A DNA stretch of 64,000 bases from Pseudomonas campi (lineage in GTDB: Bacteria > Pseudomonadota > Gammaproteobacteria > Pseudomonadales > Pseudomonadaceae): contig NZ_CP053697.2 in NCBI RefSeq assembly GCF_013200955.2, positions 1,798,001-1,862,000 on the forward strand, in the 5' to 3' direction. The notes below the pieces were generated by a model that was not told the DNA's origin, did no database searches, and saw nothing but the letters and a program-made list of their open reading frames with translations. Below, piece by piece: positions 20,823-30,393 of the stretch. Within the stretch, counting starts at the first letter, position 1, and each line of letters starts with the position of its first letter. The translations under genes were made by a program, and so were the position numbers.

Positions 20823-20851
20823 CTTGTTTTTTCCGGAGGCTGGCCCCATCT
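20823..20851 (+). promoter_or_regulatory. Sigma32-like heat-shock promoter of lon
   Basis: CTTGTTT (20823-20829) and CCCCATCT (20844-20851) are separated by 14 bp, the same spacing as the clpX promoter. The -10 matches the CCCCATNT heat-shock consensus. The lon start is about 58 bp downstream. Confidence 0.75.
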
Positions 20852-20908
20852 TAGGTTCAAGGGTCTCCCGTTCGTTTACGGCCAAATGGCCGCCGTAGAG
20901 CTGAAATC

Positions 20909-23305
20909 ATGAAGACAACCATCGAACTGCCTCTCCTGCCCCTGCGTGATGTTGTGGTCTACCCACACATGGTCATCCCGCTCTTTGTCGGGCGTGAGAA
21001 ATCCATTGAGGCCCTCGAGGCTGCAATGACCGGCGACAAGCAGATTCTCCTGCTGGCGCAACGCAATCCTGCCGATGACGATCCGGGCGAAGATGCCCTG
21101 TATCGCGTGGGTACCGTGGCTACGGTGCTGCAACTGCTGAAATTGCCGGACGGTACGGTCAAGGTACTGGTCGAAGGCGAACAGCGCGGCAGCATCGAAC
21201 GCTTCATCGAGGTGGACGGCCATTGCCGCGCCGAAGTGCAGCTAATCGACGAGATGGAAGTCGCCGAGCGCGAGTCGGAAGTCTTCTCGCGCAGCCTGCT
21301 CAGCCAGTTCGAACAGTATGTGCAGCTGGGCAAGAAGGTTCCTGCTGAGGTGCTGTCTTCGCTGAACAGCATCGATGAGCCGGGCCGCCTGGTCGACACC
21401 ATGGCCGCGCACATGGTGCTGAAGATCGAGCAGAAGCAGGAAATTCTCGAAATTACCGAGCTACCGGCCCGCGTTGAGCATGTGCTGGCGCTGCTGGATG
21501 CGGAAATCGACCTGTTGCAGGTGGAAAAACGTATCCGTGGTCGGGTCAAGAAGCAGATGGAGCGCAGCCAGCGCGAGTACTACCTGAATGAGCAGATGAA
21601 GGCCATTCAGAAGGAGCTGGGCGACATCGACGAAGGCCACAATGAAATCGATGAGCTGAAAAAGCGCATCGACAACGCCGGCCTGACCAAGGAAGCCCTG
21701 ACCAAAGCCAATGCTGAGCTGAACAAGCTCAAGCAGATGTCACCGATGTCGGCCGAGGCCACGGTGGTGCGCTCCTACATCGACTGGCTGGTGAATGTGC
21801 CGTGGAAGGCCGAGAGCAAGGTCCGTCTGGACCTGGCCAAAGCCGAAGACATCCTCGATGCCGATCACTATGGTCTGGATGAGGTCAAGGATCGCATCCT
21901 CGAGTATCTCGCCGTGCAGAAGCGGGTGAAGAAGCTCAAGGGGCCCGTGCTGTGCCTGGTTGGCCCGCCTGGTGTGGGCAAGACGTCCCTGGCCGAGTCC
22001 ATCGCCCGTGCGACCAACCGCAAGTTCGTGCGCATGGCGCTGGGTGGCGTGCGTGACGAAGCCGAGATTCGTGGGCATCGGCGGACCTACATCGGCTCCA
22101 TGCCGGGTCGCTTGATCCAGAAGATGACCAAGGTTGCCGTGCGCAACCCGCTGTTCCTGCTCGACGAAATCGACAAGATGGGCCAGGACATGCGTGGCGA
22201 TCCGGCTTCGGCGCTGCTGGAAGTGCTCGATCCGGAACAGAACCACAACTTCAATGACCATTACCTGGAGGTCGATTACGACCTGTCGGATGTGATGTTC
22301 ATCTGTACCGCCAACTCCATGAATATCCCCGGCCCGCTGCTGGACCGCATGGAGGTGATTCGTCTGCCCGGTTATACCGAGGACGAGAAGATCAATATCG
22401 CGGTCAAGTACCTGGCACCCAAGCAGATCGAGGCCAATGGCCTGAAGAAAGGCGAGATCGAGTTCGCGGAAGCGGCGATTCGCGACATCATTCGTTACTA
22501 CACCCGCGAGGCTGGTGTGCGCAGCCTGGAGCGACAGATCGCCAAGGTCTGCCGCAAGGCGGTGAAGGAGCACTCCAAGGAAAAACGTTTCAAGGTGTTG
22601 GTGACCGACGAGTTGCTCGAGCATTTCCTCGGCGTGCGTCGTTATCGCTATGGTCTGGCCGAGCAGCAGGATCAGATCGGTCAGGTCACAGGTCTGGCGT
22701 GGACCCAGGTGGGTGGTGAGTTGCTGACCATCGAGACCGCTGTGGTGCCCGGCAAGGGGCAATTGATCAAGACCGGCTCGCTGGGTGACGTGATGGCCGA
22801 GTCGATGACTGCCGCGCTCACCGTAGTGCGTAGCCGGGCCAAAAGCCTGGGGATTGCGCTGGACTTCCACGAGAAGCGTGATGTGCACATTCACATGCCG
22901 GAAGGTGCAACGCCGAAGGATGGCCCGAGTGCCGGTATCGGTTTGTGCACGGCTCTGGTGTCGGCGCTGACGCAAATTCCGGTGCGTGCCGATGTGGCCA
23001 TGACCGGCGAGATTACCCTGCGTGGTCAGGTACTGGCGATTGGCGGCTTGAAGGAGAAGTTGCTGGCTGCTCACCGTGGTGGAATCAAGACGGTGATCAT
23101 TCCTGAGGAAAATGTGCGCGATTTGAAGGAAATTCCCGAAAATATTAAGCAAGACCTGACCATTAAGCCGGTTAAATGGATTGACGAGGTCCTGCAAATT
23201 GCGCTGCAATACGCCCCGGAGCCCTTGCCCGATGCGGCTCCCGAGATGGTTGCAAAGGATGACAAGCGCGAGTCTGATTCCAAGGAGCGAATCAGCACGC
23301 ATTAG
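20909..23305 (+). CDS. lon: ATP-dependent protease Lon
   Basis: A homohexameric AAA+ serine protease that degrades misfolded and regulatory proteins. The 798-residue protein has the LonN substrate-binding domain (about 1-200, starting [14 protein letters not shown]), a coiled coil, Walker [11 protein letters not shown], Walker [10 protein letters not shown] and a C-terminal peptidase domain with the Ser-Lys dyad Ser674 (DGPSAGIG) and Lys717 ([10 protein letters not shown]). Their spacing of 43 residues equals that of E. coli Lon. It has its own heat-shock-type promoter. hupB follows with a separate sigma70 promoter, and no terminator is evident after lon. Confidence 0.97.
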   Translation: MKTTIELPLLPLRDVVVYPHMVIPLFVGREKSIEALEAAMTGDKQILLLAQRNPADDDPGEDALYRVGTVATVLQLLKLPDGTVKVLVEGEQRGSIERFIEVDGHCRAEVQLIDEMEVAERESEVFSRSLLSQFEQYVQLGKKVPAEVLSSLNSIDEPGRLVDTMAAHMVLKIEQKQEILEITELPARVEHVLALLDAEIDLLQVEKRIRGRVKKQMERSQREYYLNEQMKAIQKELGDIDEGHNEIDELKKRIDNAGLTKEALTKANAELNKLKQMSPMSAEATVVRSYIDWLVNVPWKAESKVRLDLAKAEDILDADHYGLDEVKDRILEYLAVQKRVKKLKGPVLCLVGPPGVGKTSLAESIARATNRKFVRMALGGVRDEAEIRGHRRTYIGSMPGRLIQKMTKVAVRNPLFLLDEIDKMGQDMRGDPASALLEVLDPEQNHNFNDHYLEVDYDLSDVMFICTANSMNIPGPLLDRMEVIRLPGYTEDEKINIAVKYLAPKQIEANGLKKGEIEFAEAAIRDIIRYYTREAGVRSLERQIAKVCRKAVKEHSKEKRFKVLVTDELLEHFLGVRRYRYGLAEQQDQIGQVTGLAWTQVGGELLTIETAVVPGKGQLIKTGSLGDVMAESMTAALTVVRSRAKSLGIALDFHEKRDVHIHMPEGATPKDGPSAGIGLCTALVSALTQIPVRADVAMTGEITLRGQVLAIGGLKEKLLAAHRGGIKTVIIPEENVRDLKEIPENIKQDLTIKPVKWIDEVLQIALQYAPEPLPDAAPEMVAKDDKRESDSKERISTH

Positions 23306-23318
23306 CCGTAGGGCTTCC

Positions 23319-23348
23319 TTGACACATTTTTCGAGCCCTTGCTATAAA
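23319..23348 (+). promoter_or_regulatory. Sigma70 promoter of hupB
   Basis: TTGACA (23319-23324) is a perfect -35 and TATAAA (23343-23348) a strong -10, with an 18-bp spacer. Transcription would start about 85 bp upstream of the hupB GTG. Confidence 0.75.
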
Positions 23349-23440
23349 GCGGCTCTTACGTGTCAGCCAGGCCCTTCAGCACCCGCTTTGCTTACACCAA
23401 ACAATTAAGAAACAACTCAACAGAGATAAGGGGACTTAGA

Positions 23441-23713
23441 GTGAACAAGTCGGAACTGATCGATGCCATCGCCGCATCTGCTGATATCCCGAAAGCTGTT
23501 GCTGGCCGCGCGCTGGACGCAGTGATCGAATCCGTCACTGGCGCCCTGAAGGCTGGTGATTCCGTGGTGCTGGTTGGCTTCGGTACTTTCGCTGTCAAAG
23601 AGCGTGCTGCTCGCACTGGCCGTAACCCGCAGACCGGCAAGCCGATCAGCATTGCTGCTGCCAAGATCCCTGGCTTCAAAGCTGGTAAAGCCCTGAAAGA
23701 CGCCGTCAACTAA
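23441..23713 (+). CDS. hupB: DNA-binding protein HU-beta
   Basis: A small nucleoid protein that binds and bends DNA as a dimer. The 90-residue length is exact for HU, with the conserved VGFGTF, the DNA-contacting arm [12 protein letters not shown] (RNP motif) and the C-terminal [12 protein letters not shown]. The start is GTG at 23441, supported by AAGGGGA upstream and the canonical [10 protein letters not shown] that follows. The lon-hupB-ppiD order is typical of pseudomonads. Its 3' region holds three consecutive hairpins ending with a clear terminator. Confidence 0.97.
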   Translation: MNKSELIDAIAASADIPKAVAGRALDAVIESVTGALKAGDSVVLVGFGTFAVKERAARTGRNPQTGKPISIAAAKIPGFKAGKALKDAVN

Positions 23714-23735
23714 GCGTCTCTCTGGCCTTGCCCTT

Positions 23736-23760
23736 CCAGGTCGGGCTGGTCCCGACCTGG
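23736..23760 (+). other. Perfect 10-bp hairpin downstream of hupB
   Basis: CCAGGTCGGG (23736-23745) pairs with 23751-23760 around CTGGT. There is no T-run. It is the first of three hairpins in the hupB 3' region. Confidence 0.7.
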
Positions 23761-23762
23761 TC

Positions 23763-23799
23763 GGAGTGGTGGTTCAGTCGAGCCAGAGCCACTCCACCA
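23763..23799 (+). other. tRNA-Asp-like mini-hairpin (possible deletion remnant)
   Basis: GGAGTGG (23763-23769) pairs perfectly with CCACTCC (23789-23795), followed by A and CCA exactly as at a tRNA 3' end. The 5' part GGAGTGGTGGTTCAGTCG differs at only two positions from the tRNA-Asp 5' half as I recall it (GGAGCGGTAGTTCAGTCG). The anticodon and T arms are absent, so it cannot be a working tRNA. It may be a relic of a tRNA gene or a chance hairpin. Confidence 0.4.
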
Positions 23800-23808
23800 G
23801 TTACCGAG

Positions 23809-23838
23809 AAGGCGCATCCTAGGATGCGCCTTTCTTTT
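23809..23838 (+). terminator. Terminator of hupB
   Basis: A perfect 24-nt palindrome (AAGGCGCATCCT and its complement, 23809-23832) followed by TCTTTT. Confidence 0.9.
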
Positions 23839-23897
23839 ATCCGGATTTTACCCACGCTGCATGGCTGCTTGTTCAGCGCAGCCGTTTCGGGGGATGC

Positions 23898-25775
23898 ATG
23901 CTGCAGAACATCAGGGACAATTCACAGGGGTGGATTGCCAAGACCATCGTCGGCGTTATCGTCGCGCTGATGGCTTTCACCGGATTCGACGCCATCGTCA
24001 ACTCCGCCAGCAACAGCAAGAATGCTGCCGACGTCAACGGTGAGAAAATCACCCAGGACACGCTTAGTCGTGCTGTTGATATGCAGCGCCGCCAGTACAT
24101 TCAGCAGTTCGGCAAAGACTTCGATGTCTCGATGCTGGACGACAAGCTGCTGCGCGAATCGGCGCTGAATGCCTTGATCGAGCGCAACCTGCTGCTGCAG
24201 GGCGCCAAAGATTCCGGCATGGCCTTTTCCCAGGCTGCACTCGATCAGTTGATCCTCGGCATGCCGCTGTTTCAGCAAGACGGCAAGTTCGATGCCGCCC
24301 GCTTTGACCAGGTCATTCGACAGGAGGGCTTTACCCGGATGCAGTTCCGCGAGCGCCTGGAGCAGGATGTGCTGGTCAGCCAGCTGCAAGCCGGTCTGGT
24401 GGGCAGCAGTTTCCTCACCGACGCCGAGCTCAGCGCTTTCGTCCGTCTGGACAAGCAGACTCGCGATTTCGCCACGCTGACCCTGAAGGCTGACACCGGC
24501 GCTGTGCAGCTCCAGGATGAAGAGCTCAAGAAGTTCTACGAAGAGCATGCCGATCAGTTCATGAGCCCTGAACAGGTGGTTCTGGACTACGTCGAATTGA
24601 AGAAAGAAGCCTTCTTCGACCGCGTCGAAATCAAGGACGACGAGCTGCAGGAGCTGTACCAGAAGGAAATCGCCGGTTTGGCCGAACAGCGCCAGGCGGC
24701 GCATATCCTGCTGGAGGTCAACGACAAGCTCAGCGACGAGCAGGCCAAGGCCAAGCTCGAGGACGTGAAGAAGCGGCTGCAGCAGGGTGAAGACTTTGCC
24801 GCCCTGGCCAAGGAGCTGTCGCAGGATCCGGGTTCGGCTGCCAATGGCGGTGATCTGGGTTACGCCGGTCCGGGTGTCTACGACCCGGCCTTCGAGGAGG
24901 CGCTCTACAGCCTCAAAGAGGGCGAAGTCTCCGCTCCGGTACGCAGCCAGTTTGGCTGGCACCTGGTCAAGCTGCTCGGTGTGCAAGCGGCCGATGTGCC
25001 GAGCTTTGACAGCCTGAAAGACAAGCTGATTGCCGACAACAAGGCGCCGCGTGTCGAGCAGCTGTTCGTCGAAGCGGCCAAGGCCCTGGAAGATGCCGCC
25101 TATGAGGCCTCTGACCTGGCCCAGCCGGCTCAGGAGCAGGGGCTTACCGTGCAAACCACGGCAGCCTTTGGCCGCGAGGGTGGCAGCGAAGGTCTGGCGG
25201 CCAATCGTCAGGTGATCCAGGCGGCTTTCAGTGAGGACCTTCTGGAAGGCGGCGCCAACAGCACTGCCATCGAGCTGGATCCGGCCACCGTGGTGGTCAT
25301 CCGAGTCAAGGAGCACAAAAAGTCCGAACTGCTGCCCTTCGATCAGGTGCAGAACAGCATTCGTGACACCCTGACCTTGCAACGCGCCAATGAGGCGGTC
25401 AAGGCCAAGGGCGAGGCGCTACTGGTCAGCCTGCGTGAAGGCAAGACGCCGGTCGAGCAGGCTGAGGACGGGCAGAGCTGGAAGGTCGTCGAGGCGGCTA
25501 CCCGCAGTCAGGAGGGCATCGAGCCCGTGCTGCTGCAGGCGCTGTTCCGTATGCCAAAACCTGCTGAAGATGGTACGCCGACTTTCGCAGGCGTCAGCCA
25601 GGGCAACGGTGACTACGTGCTGCTGCGCCTGAACGGCGTCGGTCAGCCGCAAGCCGAGCTGAGCGAAGAAGAGAAGAGCATGTACCGCCGCTTCCTGGCT
25701 TCGCGCCTGGGGCAGCAGGACTTCAATGCCTTCCGTGCGGAACTGAAAGAACAGGCTGATATCGAGCGGTACTGA
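23898..25775 (+). CDS. ppiD: Periplasmic chaperone / parvulin-type PPIase PpiD
   Basis: An inner-membrane-anchored chaperone that meets proteins leaving the Sec translocon. The 625-residue protein has a short cytoplasmic N-terminus and one membrane span (about residues 14-33). A SurA-like N-terminal chaperone region follows, then a parvulin domain (about 262-362, with AAHILLEVND, GGDLGYAGPG and SQFGWHLVKL), and a long C-terminal chaperone region. Length and order fit PpiD. The ATG at 23898 directly gives the canonical MLQNIRDNSQGWIAK. It is followed by a bidirectional terminator shared with fabI. Confidence 0.95.
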   Translation: MLQNIRDNSQGWIAKTIVGVIVALMAFTGFDAIVNSASNSKNAADVNGEKITQDTLSRAVDMQRRQYIQQFGKDFDVSMLDDKLLRESALNALIERNLLLQGAKDSGMAFSQAALDQLILGMPLFQQDGKFDAARFDQVIRQEGFTRMQFRERLEQDVLVSQLQAGLVGSSFLTDAELSAFVRLDKQTRDFATLTLKADTGAVQLQDEELKKFYEEHADQFMSPEQVVLDYVELKKEAFFDRVEIKDDELQELYQKEIAGLAEQRQAAHILLEVNDKLSDEQAKAKLEDVKKRLQQGEDFAALAKELSQDPGSAANGGDLGYAGPGVYDPAFEEALYSLKEGEVSAPVRSQFGWHLVKLLGVQAADVPSFDSLKDKLIADNKAPRVEQLFVEAAKALEDAAYEASDLAQPAQEQGLTVQTTAAFGREGGSEGLAANRQVIQAAFSEDLLEGGANSTAIELDPATVVVIRVKEHKKSELLPFDQVQNSIRDTLTLQRANEAVKAKGEALLVSLREGKTPVEQAEDGQSWKVVEAATRSQEGIEPVLLQALFRMPKPAEDGTPTFAGVSQGNGDYVLLRLNGVGQPQAELSEEEKSMYRRFLASRLGQQDFNAFRAELKEQADIERY

Positions 25776-25805
25776 TCGAGGTGCTGCCCTGCGGGGCAGC
25801 TAGCC

Positions 25806-25846
25806 AGCCACAAAAAAGGCCGCTATCAGCGGCCTTTTTTGTGGCT
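25806..25846. terminator. Bidirectional terminator between ppiD and fabI
   Basis: An 18-bp perfect stem, AGCCACAAAAAAGGCCGC (25806-25823) with 25829-25846, around a 5-nt loop. The A6/T6 runs make it a terminator in both directions. Confidence 0.95.
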
Positions 25847-25855
25847 GGGTGAAAC

Positions 25856-26650
25856 TCAGTCTTCCATGGCGCCCATGGCGGTGGTGTTGAAACCGCCGTC
25901 GACATAGAGGATTTCGCCACTGATGCCCGAGGCCAGGTCGGAGCAGAGGAAGGCACCGGCGTTGCCGACTTCGTCGATGGTGACGTTGCGGCGCAGGGGG
26001 GTCTGCTTCTCGTTGGCGGCGAGCATCTTGCGGAAGCTCTTGATGCCCGAGGCGGCGAGGGTACGGATCGGCCCGGCGGAGATGGCGTTGACGCGGGTAC
26101 CTTCCGGGCCGAGGCTGCCGGCCAGGTAGCGTACGCCGGCTTCCAGACTGGCCTTGGCCATGCCCATCACGTTGTAGTTGGGCATGGTGCGTTCGGCGCC
26201 CAGGTAGGACAGGGTCAGCAGGCTGCCGTTGCGGCCCTGCATCAGCTCGCGACCGGCCTTGGCCAGGGCGACGAAGCTGTAGGCGCTGATGTCATGGGCG
26301 ATCTTGAAGCCTTCACGGGTGGTGACCGCAGTGAAGTCGCCATCCAGCTGGTCGCCGGGGGCGAAACCGACCGAGTGGACGATGCAGTCCAGGCTGTCCC
26401 ATTTCTGGCTGAGGGCGGCAAAGGCGCTGGCGATCTCTTCATCGCTGGCGACGTCGCAGGGGAAGCACAGCTCGGCGCTGGAGCCCCAGCCGGCGGCGAA
26501 TTCCTCGACGCGGCCTTTCAGCTTTTCGTTCTGATAAGTGAAGGCGAGCTCGGCGCCTTCGCGGTGCATGGCGGCGGCGATGCCCGAGGCAATCGACAGC
26601 TTGCTGGCCACGCCAACAATCAGTACGCGCTTACCGGTGAGAAAACCCAT
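25856..26650 (-). CDS. fabI: Enoyl-[acyl-carrier-protein] reductase FabI (NADH)
   Basis: Reduces trans-2-enoyl-ACP in the last step of each fatty-acid elongation cycle; it is the triclosan target in many bacteria. The 264-residue protein has the divergent SDR active site with Tyr149, Tyr159 and Lys166 (Y-x6-K), the cofactor motif [10 protein letters not shown](S)GIA and [10 protein letters not shown]. The start follows GGAACAACGC. Its ATG is 20 bp after the nppD stop on the same strand, so it may be read from the npp operon as well as from any promoter of its own. Confidence 0.97.
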   Translation of the reverse strand: MGFLTGKRVLIVGVASKLSIASGIAAAMHREGAELAFTYQNEKLKGRVEEFAAGWGSSAELCFPCDVASDEEIASAFAALSQKWDSLDCIVHSVGFAPGDQLDGDFTAVTTREGFKIAHDISAYSFVALAKAGRELMQGRNGSLLTLSYLGAERTMPNYNVMGMAKASLEAGVRYLAGSLGPEGTRVNAISAGPIRTLAASGIKSFRKMLAANEKQTPLRRNVTIDEVGNAGAFLCSDLASGISGEILYVDGGFNTTAMGAMED

Positions 26651-26670
26651 GTGCGTTGTTCCTCTTCTGG

Positions 26671-28284
26671 TTAGTCAGGAGTTGCGGGAGCCAGGAAGGC
26701 GGCTTCCAGCAACTGCCGGGTATAAGTGTGCTGCGGTGCGGCGAAGATCGCGTCAGCCTGGCCTTGCTCCACTACCTTGCCCTGTTTGACCACCATCAGC
26801 TGGTGGCTCAGGGCCCTGACCACCGCCAGATCATGGCTGATGAACAGGTAGGTCAGGTTGTACTTGGCCTGCAACGAGCGCAGTAGCTCCACCACTTGGC
26901 GCTGTACCGTGCGGTCGAGCGCCGACGTGGGCTCGTCCAACAGAATCAGCGCCGGTTTCAGCACCAGTGCCCGGGCAATGGCAATTCGCTGCCGCTGCCC
27001 GCCGGAAAACTCATGGGGGTAGCGATGCCGGGTTTCCGGATCCAGACCTACTTCCACGAGCGCGTCGATGACTGCCTGTTCCTGCTCCGCCTGCGTACCC
27101 ATGCGATGGATGCGCAAGCCTTCGCCAACGATCTGCCCGACTGACATGCGCGGGCTGAGGCTGCCGAAGGGGTCCTGAAAGACCACCTGCATCTGCCGTC
27201 GCCATGGCCTCACGGCCTGCTGCGACAACCCGTTCAATGCCTGGCCCTGGAAGCGAATGGCGCCCTGGCTGCCAAGCAGGCGCAGGATCGCCAGACCGAG
27301 GGTGGACTTGCCGGAACCACTTTCGCCGACGATGCCCAGAGTCTGGCCCTGGGGCAGGCTGAAGTTGATGCCGTCCACCGCCTTCACATGGTCGACCGTG
27401 CGCCGCAGCAACCCTTTCTTGATCGGGAACCACACTCGCAGGTCGTCCACTTCCAACAGCGGTACGCCGGCGGGGTTATCCGCCGGTTCGCCGCTGGGCT
27501 CGGCACCGAGCAGTTCCTGGGTATAGGGATGCTGCGGCGCATGGAACAATTCTTCACACGACGCCTGTTCGACGATGCGACCGCGCTGCATGACACATAC
27601 GCGATGGGCGATTCTTCGTACCAGGTTTAGATCGTGGCTGATCAGCAGCAGGGCCATGCCTAGGCGGGCTTGCAGCTCCTTGAGCAATTCGAGGATTTTC
27701 AGCTGGACGGTGACGTCCAGGGCGGTGGTCGGTTCGTCGGCGATCAGCAGTTCCGGCTCGTTGGCCAGCGCCATGGCAATCACCACGCGCTGGCGCTGGC
27801 CGCCGGATAACTCATGGGGATAGGCATGCAGGCGCTTGTGCGGCTCGGGAATGCCGACCAGCTCCAGCAGCTCCAGGGTGCGTGCGGTGGCGGCCTTGCC
27901 GGTGAGGCCCTTGTGCAGGCCGAGCACTTCGTTGATCTGCTTGCCGATGCTGTGCAGCGGGTTGAGCGAGGTCATCGGCTCCTGGAACACCATGGCGATG
28001 CGGTTGCCACGGATGCCGCGCAGCTTGGCCTCGTCGAGCTTGAGCAGGTCCTGCCCCTGGAACAGGATGCTGCCGGCCGGGTGTTGTGCCAGCGGATAGG
28101 GCAGCAGGCGCAGGATCGAGTGCGCCGTGACCGATTTGCCGGAGCCGCTTTCGCCGACCAGAGCCAGGGTTTCGCCCTTGCGGATGTCGAAGCTGACGCC
28201 TTCGACTACACGCTGTTTGAGGTCGCCGGTGACGAACTCGACGGCGAGGTCGCGCACTTCGATCAGGTTGTTCGATTCGCTCAT
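26671..28284 (-). CDS. nppD: Npp/Yej peptide ABC transporter, double ATPase subunit
   Basis: The energising ATPase of the import system encoded by the five genes from 34069 down to here. The 537-residue protein holds two full ABC cassettes, each with Walker A GESGSGKS, a signature (LSGGQRQR and FSGGQRQR), and Walker B (LLIADEPT and LILLDEPT). A central linker carries the oligopeptide-transporter-type extension. It corresponds to E. coli YejF. I start it at 28284 (MSESNN), preceded by GAGGAAATAAG, rather than at the ATG eight codons upstream. It begins 1 bp after the nppC stop, so translation is coupled. Confidence 0.9.
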   Translation of the reverse strand: MSESNNLIEVRDLAVEFVTGDLKQRVVEGVSFDIRKGETLALVGESGSGKSVTAHSILRLLPYPLAQHPAGSILFQGQDLLKLDEAKLRGIRGNRIAMVFQEPMTSLNPLHSIGKQINEVLGLHKGLTGKAATARTLELLELVGIPEPHKRLHAYPHELSGGQRQRVVIAMALANEPELLIADEPTTALDVTVQLKILELLKELQARLGMALLLISHDLNLVRRIAHRVCVMQRGRIVEQASCEELFHAPQHPYTQELLGAEPSGEPADNPAGVPLLEVDDLRVWFPIKKGLLRRTVDHVKAVDGINFSLPQGQTLGIVGESGSGKSTLGLAILRLLGSQGAIRFQGQALNGLSQQAVRPWRRQMQVVFQDPFGSLSPRMSVGQIVGEGLRIHRMGTQAEQEQAVIDALVEVGLDPETRHRYPHEFSGGQRQRIAIARALVLKPALILLDEPTSALDRTVQRQVVELLRSLQAKYNLTYLFISHDLAVVRALSHQLMVVKQGKVVEQGQADAIFAAPQHTYTRQLLEAAFLAPATPD

Positions 28285-28285
28285 C

Positions 28286-29311
28286 TTATTTCCTCGGATC
28301 GAAGGCATCGCGAGCCGCTTCGCCGATGAAGACCAGCAGGCTCAGCATCAACCCCAGTACGACGAAGGCGCTGATGCCCAGCCAGGGGGCCTGCAGGTTG
28401 GACTTGCCCTGGGCCACCAGTTCACCGAGCGAGGGCTCGCCGGCGGGCAGGCCGAAGCCGAGGAAGTCCAGCGAGGTCAGGGTGCCGATCGCGCTGGTGA
28501 TGATGAAGGGCATGAAAGTCAGGGTCGAGACCATGGCGTTGGGCAGGATGTGGCGGAACATGATGGCGCCGTTCTGCATGCCCAGGGCGCGGGCGGCGCG
28601 CACGTATTCCAGGTTGCGCCCACGGAGGAATTCGGCACGTACCAGGTCGACCAAGGTCATCCAGGAGAACAGCAGCATGATCCCCAGCAGCCACCAGAAG
28701 CTCGGTTGCACGAAGCTGGAGAGGATGATCAGCATGAACAGCATCGGCAGGCCCGACCAGATTTCCAGGAAGCGTTGCCCGACCAGGTCGATCCAGCCGC
28801 CATAGAAGCCCTGCAGGGCGCCGGCGATCACACCGATGATCGAGCTGAGTACGGTCAGCACCAGGGCGAACAGGATCGAGATGCGGAAGCCGTAGATGAT
28901 TCGCGCCAGCACGTCACGGCCCTGGTCATCGGTGCCCAGCCAGTTCTGCGCCGAGGGCGGGGCGGGCGAGGGCACCTGCAGGTCGTAGTTGATGCTGCTG
29001 TAGTCGAAGGGGATCAGCGGCCAGAGCATCCAGCCGTCCTTGGCGGCGACCAGTTCGCGGATATAGGGGCTCTTGTAGTTGGCCTGCAGCGGGAATTCGC
29101 CGCCAAAGGTGGTTTCCGCATAGCGTTTGAACACCGGGAAGTACCACTCGCCGTCGTAACGCACCGCCAGTGGCTTGTCGTTGGCGATCAGTTCGGCGCC
29201 GAGGCTGAGGGTGAACAGGGCGAGAAACAGCCACAGCGACCACCAGCCGCGCTTGTTGGCCTTGAAGCGGGCAAAGCGCCGCTGATTGAGAGGGGAGAGC
29301 GTCATCATCAA
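28286..29311 (-). CDS. nppC: Npp/Yej peptide ABC transporter, permease C
   Basis: An inner-membrane permease of the oligopeptide family (E. coli YejE-like), 341 residues. A first span at about residues 22-44 is followed by a long periplasmic loop (about 45-130), and the ABC permease core then has five more spans. The EAA cytoplasmic loop appears as [24 protein letters not shown]. It overlaps the nppB stop by 4 bp (ATGA) and is followed by nppD after 1 bp. MMMTLS offers three adjacent ATG starts; the exact one is not decidable. Confidence 0.92.
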   Translation of the reverse strand: MMMTLSPLNQRRFARFKANKRGWWSLWLFLALFTLSLGAELIANDKPLAVRYDGEWYFPVFKRYAETTFGGEFPLQANYKSPYIRELVAAKDGWMLWPLIPFDYSSINYDLQVPSPAPPSAQNWLGTDDQGRDVLARIIYGFRISILFALVLTVLSSIIGVIAGALQGFYGGWIDLVGQRFLEIWSGLPMLFMLIILSSFVQPSFWWLLGIMLLFSWMTLVDLVRAEFLRGRNLEYVRAARALGMQNGAIMFRHILPNAMVSTLTFMPFIITSAIGTLTSLDFLGFGLPAGEPSLGELVAQGKSNLQAPWLGISAFVVLGLMLSLLVFIGEAARDAFDPRK

Positions 29312-30393
29312 TTCTCCCGGCTATCGAAGTCGATGCGCGGGTCGACCAGGGTGTAGGACACGTCGCTGAGCAGCTTGGCCAGCAGACCGAACAGGGAAAA
29401 GATGAACAAGGTGCCGAACACCACCGGGTAGTCACGATTGACGATCGACTCGAAGCCGAGCAGGCCCAGGCCGTCGAGGGAGAACACCACCTCGATGAGC
29501 ATCGAGCCGGTGAAGAAAATGCCGAGGAAGGCGCTGGGGAAACCGGCGATGATGATCAGCATGGCGTTGCGGAACACATGGCCGTAGAGCACCTGATGGT
29601 TGCTCAGGCCCTTGGCGCGGGCGGTGATCACGTACTGCTTGCTGATCTCGTCGAGGAAGCTGTTCTTGGTCAGCAGGGTCAGGGTGGCGAAGTTGCCGAT
29701 CACCAGCGCGGTTACCGGTAAGACCAGGTGCCAGAAGTAGTCGAGGATCTGCCCGCCGAGGCTCAGTTCGTCGAAGTTGTTCGAGGTCAGCCCGCGTAGC
29801 GGGAACCAGTCCCAGTAACTGCCGCCGGCGAACAGCACGATCATCAGGATGGCGAAGAGGAAGGCCGGGATGGCGTAGCCGATAATGATCGCGGAGCTGG
29901 TCCAAACATCGAAGGCGCTGCCGTGGCGGGTGGCCTTGGCGATGCCCAGAGGTATGGAGATCAGGTAGGTGATCAGGGTGCTCCACAGGCCGAGGGAAAT
30001 CGACACCGGCATCTTCTCGATGATCAGGTCGATGACCTGGGTATCACGGGCGAAGCTGACGCCGAAATCCAGCTGGGCGTAGTTCTTCAGCATGATCCAG
30101 AAGCGTTCCGGCGCCGACTTGTCGAAGCCGTACATGCGCTCGATCTCGGCGATCAGGTCGGGGTCCAGGCCCTGGGCGCCACGGTAGGTCGAACCGGCCA
30201 CCGCCACTTCGCCGCCACCACCGGAAACGCGCCCGGTGGCGCCACCGGAGGCGGCATCGAAGCCTTCCAGCTTGGCGATCATCTGCTCGACCGGCCCGCC
30301 GGGCGCGGCCTGGATGATGATGAAGTTGATCAGCAGGATGCCCAGCAGGGTGGGAATGATCAGCAGCAGGCGGCGCAGGATATAGGCGAGCAT
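29308..30393 (-). CDS. nppB: Npp/Yej peptide ABC transporter, permease B
   Basis: An inner-membrane permease, E. coli YejB-like, 361 residues. The N-terminal span ([19 protein letters not shown]) is typical of DppB/OppB-type permeases. An unusually long periplasmic insertion with a Gly-rich stretch ([11 protein letters not shown]) follows, then the permease core with the EAA loop as [21 protein letters not shown]. The start at 30393 overlaps the nppA2 stop (TGATG), indicating coupled translation. It pairs with NppC to form the channel. Confidence 0.92.
   Translation of the reverse strand: MLAYILRRLLLIIPTLLGILLINFIIIQAAPGGPVEQMIAKLEGFDAASGGATGRVSGGGGEVAVAGSTYRGAQGLDPDLIAEIERMYGFDKSAPERFWIMLKNYAQLDFGVSFARDTQVIDLIIEKMPVSISLGLWSTLITYLISIPLGIAKATRHGSAFDVWTSSAIIIGYAIPAFLFAILMIVLFAGGSYWDWFPLRGLTSNNFDELSLGGQILDYFWHLVLPVTALVIGNFATLTLLTKNSFLDEISKQYVITARAKGLSNHQVLYGHVFRNAMLIIIAGFPSAFLGIFFTGSMLIEVVFSLDGLGLLGFESIVNRDYPVVFGTLFIFSLFGLLAKLLSDVSYTLVDPRIDFDSREN

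Noticed and set aside
19410..23302. Long minus-strand frames opposite clpX and lon
   Set aside because: Shadow frames of conserved genes; no motif or start signal supports them.
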